From the NCBI RefSeq assembly GCF_002899715.1, contig NZ_PPEK01000002.1:180638-244637 (forward strand): a stretch of DNA of 64,000 nucleotides, given 5' to 3'. The notes under the pieces were generated by a model, which did no database searches, had not been told where the DNA came from, and was given only the letters and a program-made list of their open reading frames with translations. Of this stretch, positions 17,042 through 26,738 are shown piece by piece; position 1 is the first letter of the stretch, and each line of letters opens with the position of its first letter. Both the position numbers and the translations under genes were made by a program. Source of the stretch: Enteroscipio rubneri (GTDB lineage Bacteria; Actinomycetota; Coriobacteriia; Coriobacteriales; Eggerthellaceae).

Positions 17042-17138
17042 GGAGATGGATGGGCCCTGGTGGGCCCCGCGGCCTTCAAAGCCGCTGTGAGGCGCGCAGA
17101 ACGTCTCGGGTGCGTTCGATTCGCATGCATCTCCGCCA
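17042..17138 (+). tRNA. selC: tRNA-Sec (anticodon UCA)
   Basis: A 97-base tRNA with encoded CCA at 17136-17138. The acceptor arm pairs GGAGATG with CATCTCC; the anticodon arm is GCGGC-CTTCAAA-GCCGC with anticodon TCA; the long variable arm and the T arm (TTCGATT loop) are those of bacterial selenocysteine tRNA. The D arm GGGCCC/GGGCCC is long, also typical of tRNA-Sec. It lies next to selB/selA, which use it. Confidence 0.95.
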
Positions 17139-17151
17139 GAACGAATGACGC

Positions 17152-17177
17152 AAGGCCGCCGCGCATACGGCGGCCTT
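17152..17177 (+). terminator. terminator hairpin between tRNA-Sec and selB
   Basis: A perfect 9-bp stem AAGGCCGCC / GGCGGCCTT starts 13 bases after the tRNA. It can serve the tRNA on the plus strand; selB ends 122 bases further on the opposite strand. Confidence 0.75.
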
Positions 17178-17298
17178 GTTGACGCAGGATGCGGGGAAGG
17201 CGCATGCGGATGCGGGGCGCTACGATGAAGAGCGCCCAGGTGCGTGCCGCGATCTCCCGATCCGCCCGGTTCGCAGGCGGTCAAAAGCGAGGCCTTGT

Positions 17299-19233
17299 TC
17301 AGGCGTTCAGCACGCGCTTATCGTCGATGCGCCGGGTGAGGCCCGTCGCATCGAAATACTCCAGCAAGGGAATGGCGTATTTGCGGCTTGTGCCCATCGC
17401 GTCCTTGAGCTCGGCCGCTGCAGCCGGGGTGTCGTTCGAGAGTCTTGCGCGCACGGCTTGCTCGAACCTTTCGAGGGCGGCGACGTCCAAGTAGAAAACC
17501 TGGCCTATGCGCACGATGCGTCCCTGCTGCTCCAGGGTGTTGAGCGCGCGATAGGCGAGCGAAGGCGCCAAGCCGCTTCCGGCAACCAATTCGTCGAGCA
17601 TCGGGGGCGCGCCGGCCGCCTCCTGCAGTGTCGATGCGAGCAGCTCGGTCGCTTGCTCCTCAAGGCGCTTCGCGCCGGCTCCGGCCCGGGGGTGGCTCGC
17701 CTCGCCGCCGGAGACGACCGCCACTCCCTGGGAGATGGCATCGGCCAGCAACGCATCGAAACAGGCGGGTGTGGCGCGAGGCATGCAGCGGCGTCTGAGC
17801 GCCTCCTTCGCGATGCCAGGTTGGGAGGGCTGCTCGGCATGAAATCTCAACAGCGCGTTCTCGATGGCCGTGCGGTGTCTTTGGAGCACTGCACGGGATG
17901 CCCAGCGGTCTTCCGTTCCTGTTTCGCCTTCGAGGCGTACGGCGCCTCCTGCCGCTTCGAGCGACTTGAGCTCGCGTCGGGCGGTCTTCTCATCGAGCCC
18001 CGAAGTCTGTGCGAGCTCGATCGGAGTGACGGGGAGAGAGGCGAGCGAGAAGGCAGCTTGCGCGATGGAGGCCTCGCTGCCGTTGCGCAGCGCGTCGAGC
18101 AGCGCCTCGTCCGCTGGTGGCATGGTTGATGTTCTGCGCGGATGCGCGCGCAGCACCATCCCGCCGCCCACAACGTGCATTGGCGAATAGGATCGCAGCA
18201 CGAAGCGATCGCCCCAGGCTGCCGGCAATGGCTCATCGAGACGCACCTGGGCGTAGGCCGTCTCACCCTGCGCGAGGGAGGCGCGGCCATTCATGAGCAA
18301 GACGCGTCCCGTCACCTCGCGGGTTCCGTGAGCCACGTGCATGCGCGAGCCGCTTTCCAGGGGCTTGCTCCAGCCTGCCGCACCAAGGAAGGAAACGGAT
18401 GCGTCGAAACGGTCGGTGACCGAGATCGAGTCCGGCGCCGCCGCGAAATCACCCGGGCGCACCTCGTCTACGCCGACTGCATGTAGGTTGAGTGCGACGC
18501 GGCGGCCCGCTTCCGCTCGCTCGACAGGTCGTCCATGCACTTGCACGCCGCGTATGCGAGCGCGCAGGCCGTGCGGGAGGATCTCGACCTCGCTGCCGAC
18601 CGACGCCGTCCCGCTCCAGAGCGTGCCGGTGACCACCGTGCCCGCTCCGCGCACGGTAAACGCGCGGTCGATCGGCAGGCGCAGGGGCGCTTCGCGCTTC
18701 GTGCGCTTCGCTCCCTTTGCCGAGCGAGCGAGGGCGGATCGCAGCTCGTCAAGGCCCGAACCCGTGCGGCTTGACACGGGTACGATTTCAGCTGCGGCGA
18801 AGGGGGTCGAAGCGAGGCGCGCTCGCACTTCGTCGGCCACGAAGCCAGTCCACTCCTCGTCCACGAGATCCGCCTTCGTGAGCGCGACGACGCATGCGGT
18901 GATGCCGAGCAGTTCGAGTACGGCAACATGCTCGATGGTTTGCGGCATGACCCCGTCGTCGGCGGCGATGCAGAGGAGCGCCATGTCGATGCCTGTCGAA
19001 CCCGCGATCATCTGGCGTACGAAGCGCTCGTGGCCTGGCACGTCCACGACGCCCATGATCGTTTTATCGGGAAGCTCGAGGCGCGCGAATCCCAGCTCGA
19101 TGGTGATGCCGCGTTGCTTCTCTTCGGCTAGACGGTCGGGATCGGTGCCGGTGAGCGCGAGCACGAGCGAGGACTTGCCGTGGTCGATGTGGCCTGCGGT
19201 GCCCAGGATGAGCGCGGGTGCGGTGTCGGTCAT
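17299..19233 (-). CDS. selB: selenocysteine-specific elongation factor SelB
   Basis: 644 residues, normal for SelB. GTPase motifs: GTAGHIDHGKSSL (G1), DVPGHERFVRQM (G3) and ALTKADLVD (G4). EF-Tu-like domains 2-3 follow, then a winged-helix C-terminus (from about residue 380) that binds the SECIS hairpin. SelB brings Sec-tRNA to in-frame UGA codons on the ribosome. Starts 11 bases after the selA stop, so selA-selB is an operon. The Sec-containing selD at 27.8 kb is one client in this window. Confidence 0.96.
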   Translation of the reverse strand: MTDTAPALILGTAGHIDHGKSSLVLALTGTDPDRLAEEKQRGITIELGFARLELPDKTIMGVVDVPGHERFVRQMIAGSTGIDMALLCIAADDGVMPQTIEHVAVLELLGITACVVALTKADLVDEEWTGFVADEVRARLASTPFAAAEIVPVSSRTGSGLDELRSALARSAKGAKRTKREAPLRLPIDRAFTVRGAGTVVTGTLWSGTASVGSEVEILPHGLRARIRGVQVHGRPVERAEAGRRVALNLHAVGVDEVRPGDFAAAPDSISVTDRFDASVSFLGAAGWSKPLESGSRMHVAHGTREVTGRVLLMNGRASLAQGETAYAQVRLDEPLPAAWGDRFVLRSYSPMHVVGGGMVLRAHPRRTSTMPPADEALLDALRNGSEASIAQAAFSLASLPVTPIELAQTSGLDEKTARRELKSLEAAGGAVRLEGETGTEDRWASRAVLQRHRTAIENALLRFHAEQPSQPGIAKEALRRRCMPRATPACFDALLADAISQGVAVVSGGEASHPRAGAGAKRLEEQATELLASTLQEAAGAPPMLDELVAGSGLAPSLAYRALNTLEQQGRIVRIGQVFYLDVAALERFEQAVRARLSNDTPAAAAELKDAMGTSRKYAIPLLEYFDATGLTRRIDDKRVLNA

Positions 19234-19244
19234 GGAAGGCTCCT

Positions 19245-20768
19245 TCAGGAGGAAGCGGACGGGGAAGCGGTATCCTCGGAGAATGCTCGGGATGCGGGCG
19301 GCTCTTTGATCTGGGAGGCGACCCGTGCGAAGTATGCCGCCAGCGCATCGGCTATTTCGATGATCTCAGCGTCCTCGACAAGCGTGCGAACGTCAAACAA
19401 GAGCGCTTCTTTCTTGATGCGGCCGATCACCGGCACGTCGCGCTCGCGGACGAGTGCGCGCTCGCAGTCGAGCGCGTCGCCGCGCGAAAACTCGACGCGT
19501 ACGGCGAACGTGTCGATGTTGCACATGGGCAGCGCGCCGCCGCCGGAGCGCGCAATCTCGGGCACCACGCAGAGGGACGCGAAGCCTTTCGGTATCCGCC
19601 CCTTGATAGCCGCGCACAGCGCCTCGGCACGGGGAAGCAGGTCTTCGACGGGCGCCGAAAGCATGGCGAGCGTGGGTATTTCAGAACGTGCGCGCTCCTC
19701 GTCCAGATAGAGCCGAAGCGTCGCCTCGAGCGCGGCAAGCGCCATCTTGTCCAAACGCAGCGCGCGGGCAAGCGGATTGCGCTTGAGGCGATCGATGTGA
19801 CGCTTCGCTCCCACGATGATGCCCGCTTGCGGACCACCTAGAAGTTTGTCGCCCGAGAACGAGACGAGGTCGCAACCTGCGCGAAGGGACTCTGCTACGG
19901 TGGGCTCGGCGTACTCGCCGAAGCAATCGAGGCGGACGAGTGCGCCTGAGCCTTGATCCTCGAACACGAGCACGTCCCCGTTTCCGACGCCTCTCCGGGC
20001 GCGGCGTGCATTCTCCTCGTCGGCCAGCGCGCGCAGCTCTCGCACGCCCACGCTTTCGGTGAAACCGATGAGTCGGTAGTTGGAAGGGTGCACCTTGAGG
20101 AGCATGGCCGTCTCGGGCGTCAGGGCGCGCTCATAGTCGGCAGGATGCGTTTTGTTCGTCGTGCCGACTTCCACCATGGCGGCGTGGCTGAGCGCCATGA
20201 TGTCCGGGATGCGGAAGGATCCGCCGATCTCCACGAGTTCGCCGCGGGATACGATCGCCTCGTGGCCGGAGGCGAACTCGGAGAGCACCATCATGACGGC
20301 GGCGGCGTTGTTGTTGACGGCTAGGGCCGCCTCGGCTCCCGTAAGATGGCAGATAAGCCGCTCGTAATGCGCATGACGGCTGCCGCGCGCCATTGCGTCG
20401 ACGTCGTATTCGAGCGTCGAATAGCTGCGCGCCGCCTCCGTTACGGCCTTGACGGCGCTTTCGGCGAGCACGCTGCGCCCGAGATTCGTATGCACAATCA
20501 CTCCCGAGGCGTTCACCACGCGCCTGAGCGAGGGCTTCTCAAGCCGCGCCGCACGTACGCAGGCTTCCGATGCGATGGCGTCCGCGTCCACGGCATAGGG
20601 GGCATCGGCCAAGATGGCCTGTCGCGCCGCATCGACCGCCTGGCGCACCGCATCCACGACGACGGGACGCGCGAGCCGTGCGAGCAGTTCTTCGATGCGC
20701 GGATCGTGCAGCAGCTCTTCGATCTGAGGGAGCGCTCGCAACCGCTCGCGCTGCGAAGATTGTGCCAT
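19245..20768 (-). CDS. selA: L-seryl-tRNA(Sec) selenium transferase SelA
   Basis: 507 residues from the ATG whose complement is at 20766-20768 (protein begins MAQSSQRERLRALPQIEELL). The PLP-binding lysine sits in SFSGDKLLGGPQAG. N-terminal VNASGVIVHTNLGRS is the diagnostic SelA motif. It converts seryl-tRNA(Sec) to selenocysteinyl-tRNA with selenophosphate from SelD. First gene of the selA-selB operon, divergent from the glycosyltransferase gene. Confidence 0.96.
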   Translation of the reverse strand: MAQSSQRERLRALPQIEELLHDPRIEELLARLARPVVVDAVRQAVDAARQAILADAPYAVDADAIASEACVRAARLEKPSLRRVVNASGVIVHTNLGRSVLAESAVKAVTEAARSYSTLEYDVDAMARGSRHAHYERLICHLTGAEAALAVNNNAAAVMMVLSEFASGHEAIVSRGELVEIGGSFRIPDIMALSHAAMVEVGTTNKTHPADYERALTPETAMLLKVHPSNYRLIGFTESVGVRELRALADEENARRARRGVGNGDVLVFEDQGSGALVRLDCFGEYAEPTVAESLRAGCDLVSFSGDKLLGGPQAGIIVGAKRHIDRLKRNPLARALRLDKMALAALEATLRLYLDEERARSEIPTLAMLSAPVEDLLPRAEALCAAIKGRIPKGFASLCVVPEIARSGGGALPMCNIDTFAVRVEFSRGDALDCERALVRERDVPVIGRIKKEALLFDVRTLVEDAEIIEIADALAAYFARVASQIKEPPASRAFSEDTASPSASS

Positions 20769-20890
20769 AGGTGTGAGCCTTCCTGCTTTCGTTCGTGTTC
20801 GAGGAAGCGCGCTGTGCGCGACCGTATCCACCATAGCCGATTTTGCGCGCCTGCGGTCAATTCTGTCGCAAACTGGTTCGCAGCTTCGGT

Positions 20891-20896
20891 TACCAT
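20891..20896 (+). promoter_or_regulatory. -10-like TACCAT placed for a leaderless mRNA
   Basis: GGTTACCATGG ends 8 bases before ATG 20904, and there is no ribosome-binding site. Same arrangement as at the kinase gene. Confidence 0.4.
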
Positions 20897-20903
20897 GGTG
20901 CCC

Positions 20904-22163
20904 ATGAGACTCCTTCATATCACCGCCCAGAAGCCCGACAGCACCGGAAGCGGCGTTTACCTCGCCGAGCTTGCGGGGGCGTGCGCGCGCCTCGGCTGCG
21001 TCCAGGCTATCGTCGCCGGCATCGGCCCCGATGACGATCCGGTCGTCCCGGACGGTGCGGCCTTCTTTCCCGTGCGCTTCGAAACCGGAGAGCTGCCGTT
21101 TCCCGTATGCGGCATGTCCGACGAAATGCCTTATAAAGCAACGCGTTACCGAGATCTTTCGCCTGCCATGGTGGCGAGCTTCGATGCTGCGTTTGCGCGT
21201 GCCGTACGGGCCGCCGTCGACGAACTGCGACCCGATGCCGTGGTATGCCATCATCTCTACCTCGTCACCTCGCTTGTTCGCACACTGCTGCCCGATGTGC
21301 CTGTTGTCGCGGTCTGCCATTCCACCGACGTGCGCCAGATGCGCCAGCACGGGCTTGCGCGGGACCGCATTGCGCATGCGGTACGCGCTCTCGATGCAGT
21401 GTTCGCCCTCCATGAAGCCCAGAAGCGCGACATCGTAGAGGTCTATGGGGTGGACGAGGAGCGCATTCGCGTGGTGGGTACCGGCTACAATCATGCCGTG
21501 TTTCGAACCGACGACGAGGTTCACAACGATCTAGGACCTCGTTCGGCCGTGAGCGCAGGTGCTGAAGAGCTGCCCGCTCAGGCGCGCCGTGCGGCAAACC
21601 TCGTGTACGCGGGCAAGATATGGCGCAAGAAGGGGGTTTCGAGTCTCATTGCTGCCCTCGCCGAACTCTCCGTTGAACCTGACGGCCTTGTGCTGCGGCT
21701 TGCTGGCGGGCATACGAATGAGGACGAGTACCGACGCATGCTCGCCCAGGCGGAGCAAAGTCGCTATCGGATCGAGTTCCTCGGCAAACTCGCCCAGTCC
21801 GATCTCGCACAGGAGTATCGACGAGCCGATGTGTTCGTGTTGCCGTCATTTTTCGAGGGGCTTCCGCTCGTCGTCGTAGAGGCGCTCGCCTGCGGCTGCA
21901 CGGCGGTCGTCACCGACCTGCCCGGCATTCGCCCTTGGATCGAGGCCCAAGCGCCCGATGCGCCCGTGATCTTCGTCGAGCCGCCGCGCATCGTCAACGC
22001 CGACGAGCCCGTGGCCGAGGATCTTCCCGCTTTTGAGCGGCGCCTCGCCAAAGCCATCGAGAGCGCTCTTCGGGTGCCGCCCAGGCGCTGCGATCTTGCG
22101 CATCTGTCGTGGGACGCCTTGGCTGCACGCGTCCTCGACGTCTGCGCAGATCTTGTCCGCTGA
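20904..22163 (+). CDS. family 4 glycosyltransferase
   Basis: 419 residues from ATG 20904 (ATG 20895 possible). N-terminal GSGVYLAELAGACARLG is the Rossmann entry of GT-B enzymes, and PSFFEGLPLVVVEALACG near residue 320 is the nucleotide-sugar motif (E-x7-E form) of family GT4. YAGKIWRKKGVSSLI begins the donor domain. It should transfer a sugar from a nucleotide donor to a lipid, protein or metabolite. It stands alone between selA and the formate channel; acceptor unknown. Confidence 0.88.
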   Translation: MRLLHITAQKPDSTGSGVYLAELAGACARLGCVQAIVAGIGPDDDPVVPDGAAFFPVRFETGELPFPVCGMSDEMPYKATRYRDLSPAMVASFDAAFARAVRAAVDELRPDAVVCHHLYLVTSLVRTLLPDVPVVAVCHSTDVRQMRQHGLARDRIAHAVRALDAVFALHEAQKRDIVEVYGVDEERIRVVGTGYNHAVFRTDDEVHNDLGPRSAVSAGAEELPAQARRAANLVYAGKIWRKKGVSSLIAALAELSVEPDGLVLRLAGGHTNEDEYRRMLAQAEQSRYRIEFLGKLAQSDLAQEYRRADVFVLPSFFEGLPLVVVEALACGCTAVVTDLPGIRPWIEAQAPDAPVIFVEPPRIVNADEPVAEDLPAFERRLAKAIESALRVPPRRCDLAHLSWDALAARVLDVCADLVR

Positions 22164-22322
22164 TGTCTCGGCGGATTCCCTTCGAGGCGAAAAGCCCCTA
22201 CGTTGCGGATCGCTCGCAGCTGGTCGCTTTCCGCTCTAGGCGAGCGCCGTTGAATGTGCGATGATACTGCGTTCTGGGGCATCGCGACGAGATGCGGTGT
22301 GCGACGAGGAAAGGGATATAGC

Positions 22323-23159
22323 ATGGCTCTGACGCAAGACGAGATAAAAGCCCTCAAACCTGATGCTCTGGCGCCGGCCGAGACGACGGAGAAAGCCGAG
22401 ACGCTCGGCCAGACGAAAGCGGCCATGCCCTTTGCGAAATGCTTTGTTTCCGCAATGCTCGCCGGCGCGTTCATTGCATTCGGGGCCATGTATTTCTGCG
22501 TGTTCTTGGGCGACCCGACCATGCCGTTCGCGGTGCAGCGCCTGGTTGGGGGCATATGCTTCTGTCTGGGACTCGTGCTCGTGTTGTGCTGTGGCGCCGA
22601 GCTGTTCACCGGCAACACGCTTTTGATCTGCGCGAAAGCAGCTGGGAAAATATGCTGGGCCGATACGCTCAAGAACTGGACGGTGGTATGGGTCGGCAAC
22701 TTGATCGGTGCGCTCGCGGCAGTGTTCCTCGTCTTCATGGCGGGCGTCGCCGGTATGAACGGCGGGGCCGTGGGCGAGGCGATGGTGAGTGTGGCTGCGG
22801 GCAAGGTATCGCCGGACTGGGTTACGCTTTTTTTCAAGGGCATTATGTGCAATATCCTCGTTTGCCTTGCCGTGTGGATCGGGTTTTCCGCGCGTACCGT
22901 TGCCGATAAAGTGCTCGGAATCCTGCTGCCCATCTCGGCATTCGTAGCTGCCGGCTTCGAGCACTGCGTGGCGAATATGTTCTTCTTGCCGATGGGCTGC
23001 CTTTTGAACGCGCTGGGCGTGGGCGCTGTCGACGCCGTCACATTCGGCGGCATCTTCTACAACCTCTCGGCTGCCACGCTCGGCAATATCGTCGGAGGTG
23101 TCTTGGTCGGCCTTGCCTACTGGTTCATCTACCGCAGGAGCAAAGCGGCTGGAAAGTGA
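22323..23159 (+). CDS. formate/nitrite transporter (FNT) family channel
   Basis: 278 residues with six hydrophobic segments. AMLAGAFIAFGAMYFCVF (first helix), CCGAELFTGNTL (the FNT signature with the gating loop) and FEHCVANMFFLPMG in the fifth helix match FocA/NirC. GAGGAAAGGG precedes the ATG. It lets formate, nitrite or hydrosulfide cross the membrane. The next gene, fdhD, makes formate the most likely substrate. Confidence 0.9.
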   Translation: MALTQDEIKALKPDALAPAETTEKAETLGQTKAAMPFAKCFVSAMLAGAFIAFGAMYFCVFLGDPTMPFAVQRLVGGICFCLGLVLVLCCGAELFTGNTLLICAKAAGKICWADTLKNWTVVWVGNLIGALAAVFLVFMAGVAGMNGGAVGEAMVSVAAGKVSPDWVTLFFKGIMCNILVCLAVWIGFSARTVADKVLGILLPISAFVAAGFEHCVANMFFLPMGCLLNALGVGAVDAVTFGGIFYNLSAATLGNIVGGVLVGLAYWFIYRRSKAAGK

Positions 23160-23308
23160 CGACGCGGCGGCTGTGCCGGGTGCGGAGCGTCTCGATAAAA
23201 CCGGCGTGGGGGTCCTGCGCGGCACCGGTTTTTGCAGATCGGCAGGTTTGAAGACGGTGGGAGCGGCTCTCGGGACACGTTTCTGGCGAAAAGAGGAAGA
23301 AGGCTGCG

Positions 23309-24142
23309 ATGGGCGAAACGGCGGATATGCGAACTGGGACCGACGGCGGGCGTTTTTCCCGTGCAGTGGGAGGTTGCGTGCGTATAGCGGAAGATGGTGT
23401 GCAGGAACGCATCGAAACGGTGGCGTTGGAGGTGCCTTTCGCGGTAAGCATTGACGGCGCGTTCTGCGATGTGCTGTCCTGCACGCCGCGCGATCTCGAG
23501 GATCTTGCGTTCGGCTATGCCTTCGCCAAGGGCGTTGTGGAAGGCCCTGAAGACGTAGCCGGCATCGTCGTCAGCGAGCTCGGCGAGTGTTACGGCGCCG
23601 ACGTGCATCTGCGCGAAGGCCTTCGTCTCAATCGCGGTGCACCGCTGGGCTCGTCGAGGGAAGCGACGCGCACCAAAGGGTCCCTCGCAGCGCTGCCGCC
23701 CTACTTTCCTGCACATATGGTGCATCTGCCCGACGGAGAACCGTTCGCCCGGCAGGCCGTGTGGAGGGCGGCTGAAGGGTTGGCTGCTCGCCAGCGCATG
23801 CATCGGGAGACGGGCGCAACGCATGCGGCCGCGTTCGTTGATCGCACCGGCGGGTTCGTCTGCATGAGGGAGGACGTTGGACGTCATAATGCGGTTGACA
23901 AGCTCGTCGGAGCGCTCTCGCGCGCAGGCGTCGACCCGAGGGACGGATTCGCCTATCTGTCGAGCCGTTGCGCGCTCGAGCTTGTTAACAAACTTGCGCG
24001 TTTCGGCGTCGCGCTGGTGGCGACCGTGTCTGCCCCGACATCGGCTGTGCTCGACTACGCCGTGGAGGCAAACGTGACGCTCGCCGCTTTTGCACGAGGC
24101 AACCGCTTTACCGTCTACACTCACCCTGAGCGTATCAGCTGA
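23309..24142 (+). CDS. fdhD: FdhD-like formate dehydrogenase accessory protein lacking the CxxC loop
   Basis: 277 residues. The second half is classic FdhD: GATHAAAFVDRTGGF, REDVGRHNAVDKLVGA, SSRCALELVNKLA, SAPTSAVLDYAVEANVTL and ARGNRFTVYT. FdhD moves sulfur to the molybdenum/tungsten centre of formate dehydrogenase. The CxxC loop that carries persulfide in E. coli FdhD should fall near residues 113-125; here that stretch reads LGSSREATRTKGSLAAL with no cysteine. Other cysteines exist (for example in VLSCTPRD and FVCMRED). Whether it is active by another route is unknown. Confidence 0.88.
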   Translation: MGETADMRTGTDGGRFSRAVGGCVRIAEDGVQERIETVALEVPFAVSIDGAFCDVLSCTPRDLEDLAFGYAFAKGVVEGPEDVAGIVVSELGECYGADVHLREGLRLNRGAPLGSSREATRTKGSLAALPPYFPAHMVHLPDGEPFARQAVWRAAEGLAARQRMHRETGATHAAAFVDRTGGFVCMREDVGRHNAVDKLVGALSRAGVDPRDGFAYLSSRCALELVNKLARFGVALVATVSAPTSAVLDYAVEANVTLAAFARGNRFTVYTHPERIS

Positions 24143-24414
24143 ACGCTCGCGTGCCGTTCGCCGGCGGTTCCGGCAGCCGGGCGGATGCTGGCTGCAGCCT
24201 GCGGAGCGCTTCGATAGTATGACGGCACGAGGCTTGTATCGGCCGCCTTTCTGCAGGGCGCGTCGTTCTGCGAAGCAGGCCTCGTCTGGATGTGCGCGTT
24301 CCGAATGCGCGCTTTTTCGTGCGCGGCGCACGGGTTCGATTCTGCAACAGTGTTGCAATGCTTTCTGCATATGGAAAAGAATATAGAACGGGAAGGTCGG
24401 CAAGGAGATTCAGC

Positions 24415-25080
24415 ATGACCGGTTATCGTCCCCTGTTGAAGAGTATCGACATGGAGCAGATCGACGCGCGGGGCCAGGCGTGCCCGCTGCCTGTGGTACG
24501 TGCCAAGAAGGCGCTTGCGGCTATGGGGGAGGGCGTGCTCGAGGTGCTCGTGGACAACGAGACCGCGGTGCGCAACCTCGAGGCGCTCGGCAAGACGCTC
24601 AAGGTGGAAGCGTCTGGCGAGGAGCGCGGGGCGTCGACGTTCGCGGTGACGTTCGCGAAGGACGCTCCGACGGGCGGCGGGGCTGCCGACGGCGCGGATG
24701 CCACGACGGTCGGCGCGGATCCCGTCGCCGAGGCGGCGCCGACGGGCGGCGTCGTGGCGGTGATTCCGTCCGAGTTCATGGGATCGGGCGACGACGAGCT
24801 GGGGGCGGTGCTCATGAAGGGCTTCGTGTTCGCCCTCACCCAGCTCGACGAGCTGCCGGAAACGGTGCTCATGTACAACAGCGGCGTGAAGCTGGCATGC
24901 GCCGGCTCATCGTCGCTCGACGACCTGCGTGCGCTGGCCGAGGCCGGTGTGGAGGTCATGAGCTGCGGCACGTGTCTCGCCCATTACGGGCTGGCCGAAC
25001 AGCTGGAAGCGGGCGAGGCCACGAACATGTACGCGATCGTGGAGAAGCAGGCGAACGCGCGCGGCATCATCCGCCCGTAG
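24415..25080 (+). CDS. yedF: sulfurtransferase-like selenium metabolism protein YedF
   Basis: 221 residues from ATG 24415 (AAGGAGATT upstream; ATG 24451 also in frame). An N-terminal TusA/SirA-like domain has DARGQACPLPVVRAKKAL with its CPxP cysteine; a Gly/Ala-rich linker follows; the C-terminal DsrE-like domain ends with SCGTCLAHYGL. This fused form is the family annotated as selenium metabolism YedF and usually travels with selD, as here. It may carry reduced selenium or sulfur. Last gene before the desulfurase. Confidence 0.88.
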   Translation: MTGYRPLLKSIDMEQIDARGQACPLPVVRAKKALAAMGEGVLEVLVDNETAVRNLEALGKTLKVEASGEERGASTFAVTFAKDAPTGGGAADGADATTVGADPVAEAAPTGGVVAVIPSEFMGSGDDELGAVLMKGFVFALTQLDELPETVLMYNSGVKLACAGSSSLDDLRALAEAGVEVMSCGTCLAHYGLAEQLEAGEATNMYAIVEKQANARGIIRP

Positions 25081-25115
25081 GGTCGAAGACGCGCGAGGAC
25101 AAGGACCGTGGAGCC

Positions 25116-26258
25116 ATGATCTACTTCGATAACGCGGCCACCACTGCTGCCAAGCCGCCGGCGGTGGCCGAGACGGTGGCGCGCGCCATCAACGGGTTCG
25201 GCGGCGTGGGCCGTGGCGTGCACGAGGCGTCCCTCGACGCGGGCTTGGCCGTGTTCCATGCGCGCCAGCAGCTCGCGCGCCTGCTCGGCGCGGGCGACCC
25301 TGCGCGCGTGGCGTTCGCCAGCAACGCCACCGAGGCGCTCAACACGGCCGTCAACGGGCTCGTGCGCCCGGGCGACGCGCTCGTGACCACGGCCGCGTCG
25401 CACAACTCGGTGCTGCGCCCGCTGTACCGCGCGGTCGACGAGCGCGGATGCTCGCTGACCGTGGTGCCGCACGACGCGCGCGGGGCGCTCGACTACGACG
25501 CGTTCGACGCAGCGCTCGAGCCGAGCGTGCGCCTCGCGGTTGTCACCCACGCCTCAAACCTGACGGGTGACGTGTACGATATCGCCCGCATCGCCCGCAT
25601 CTGCCGCGAGCGCGGTGCGCTGCTGCTGGTGGACGCCGCCCAGACAGCCGGCGTCGTGCCCATCGACATGGGGCGCGACGGACTCGACCTCGTGGCGTTC
25701 ACGGGGCACAAGAGCCTGTACGGCCCGCAGGGCACGGGCGGCCTCGTCGTGGCGGAGGGCGTGGACGTGGAGCCGCTCAAGGTGGGCGGCTCAGGGACGC
25801 ATAGCTACAACCGGCGCCATCCCGCGCGCATGCCCGAGCGGCTGGAGGCGGGCACGCTCAACGCCCACGGCATCGCCGGTCTGGGCGCGGGACTCGCCTA
25901 CATCGAGGAGCGCGGCGTCGAGGAGATAGGCGCGCGAGTGCGGGCCCTGGCAGAGCGCTTCGAGCGCGGTGTGCGCGGCATCGAGGGCGTGCGGGTGCTG
26001 GGCGGGGGCGGCGACGTAGGTCGCTGCGGCATCGTGGCGCTCAACGTGGGCGAGCTGGACTCTGCGGCGGTGGGCGATGCGCTCAACGCCGAGTTCGGCA
26101 TCTGCACGCGCGCCGGCGCCCACTGCGCGCCGCTCATGCACGAGGCGCTGGGCACCCAGAACCAGGGCGCGGTGCGGTTCAGCTTCAGCAGCTTCAACAC
26201 AGCAGACGAGGTGGACGCCGGCATCGCCGCCGTGGCGGCCATCGCCCAGGAAGCCTGA
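25116..26258 (+). CDS. class V aminotransferase, cysteine desulfurase/selenocysteine lyase family
   Basis: 380 residues. N-terminal IYFDNAATTAAKP, PLP-binding lysine in FTGHKSLYGPQGTGG, and the catalytic-loop cysteine in RAGAHCAPLMHEALGT place it in the CsdB/SufS-related branch. It would release sulfur from cysteine or selenium from selenocysteine. Sitting between yedF and the DUF3343 gene, 35 and 3 bases away, it probably feeds selenium into the SelD pathway. That role is inference from context. Confidence 0.88.
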   Translation: MIYFDNAATTAAKPPAVAETVARAINGFGGVGRGVHEASLDAGLAVFHARQQLARLLGAGDPARVAFASNATEALNTAVNGLVRPGDALVTTAASHNSVLRPLYRAVDERGCSLTVVPHDARGALDYDAFDAALEPSVRLAVVTHASNLTGDVYDIARIARICRERGALLLVDAAQTAGVVPIDMGRDGLDLVAFTGHKSLYGPQGTGGLVVAEGVDVEPLKVGGSGTHSYNRRHPARMPERLEAGTLNAHGIAGLGAGLAYIEERGVEEIGARVRALAERFERGVRGIEGVRVLGGGGDVGRCGIVALNVGELDSAAVGDALNAEFGICTRAGAHCAPLMHEALGTQNQGAVRFSFSSFNTADEVDAGIAAVAAIAQEA

Positions 26259-26261
26259 TCC

Positions 26262-26501
26262 GTGCGCAGGAAGACGCTGAAAGCCGTGGTGACGTTCGCT
26301 TCTGCGAGCGATGCGATGGCCGTAGAGGCTGCCGCGCGCGAGGCGGGCTTTCCGGGCAGGATGATCCCCATACCGTCCGAGATATCCGCCGGCTGCGGCC
26401 TCGCCTGGTGCGTTCCCGCCGAGGAACGCGACGCGCTGCTCGGCGCCCTCGCCAGCGGCGGATTGGCGTACGAGGAAGTGCACGAGGCGGAGCTGTACTG
26501 A
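26262..26501 (+). CDS. DUF3343 small putative Se/S carrier protein
   Basis: 79 residues from GTG 26262, 3 bases after the desulfurase stop. VVTFASASDAMAVEAAAREAGFPGRMIPIPSEISAGCGLAWCV is the DUF3343 fold pattern (segment from VVTFAS to LAWCV), with two cysteines (GCG and AWC) at the usual place. Such proteins accompany selenium or sulfur transfer genes and are thought to carry the chalcogen. End of the yedF-desulfurase cluster. Confidence 0.8.
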   Translation: MRRKTLKAVVTFASASDAMAVEAAAREAGFPGRMIPIPSEISAGCGLAWCVPAEERDALLGALASGGLAYEEVHEAELY

Positions 26502-26738
26502 GCGTCCAGACGGAGCCGAAATGGCGGAAACGCCCACGCTCCCCGCTAGGAGCGCGTGGAATTGGCGCGAGCGCATTCGGAGCACCGTGCCTCGCATGGT
26601 ATCAGATCGCGGTGAGGCATGTTTCCTGCGACGCGCCCCGAGCTCGTCTCGGTGTGCGCTCATCCTGCCAGATTCAGCGGCTTTCCGACGGTTCGACTGC
26701 GCGAGGCAGCGCGGTAGACTGTGTGCCAGCTGTGATCT

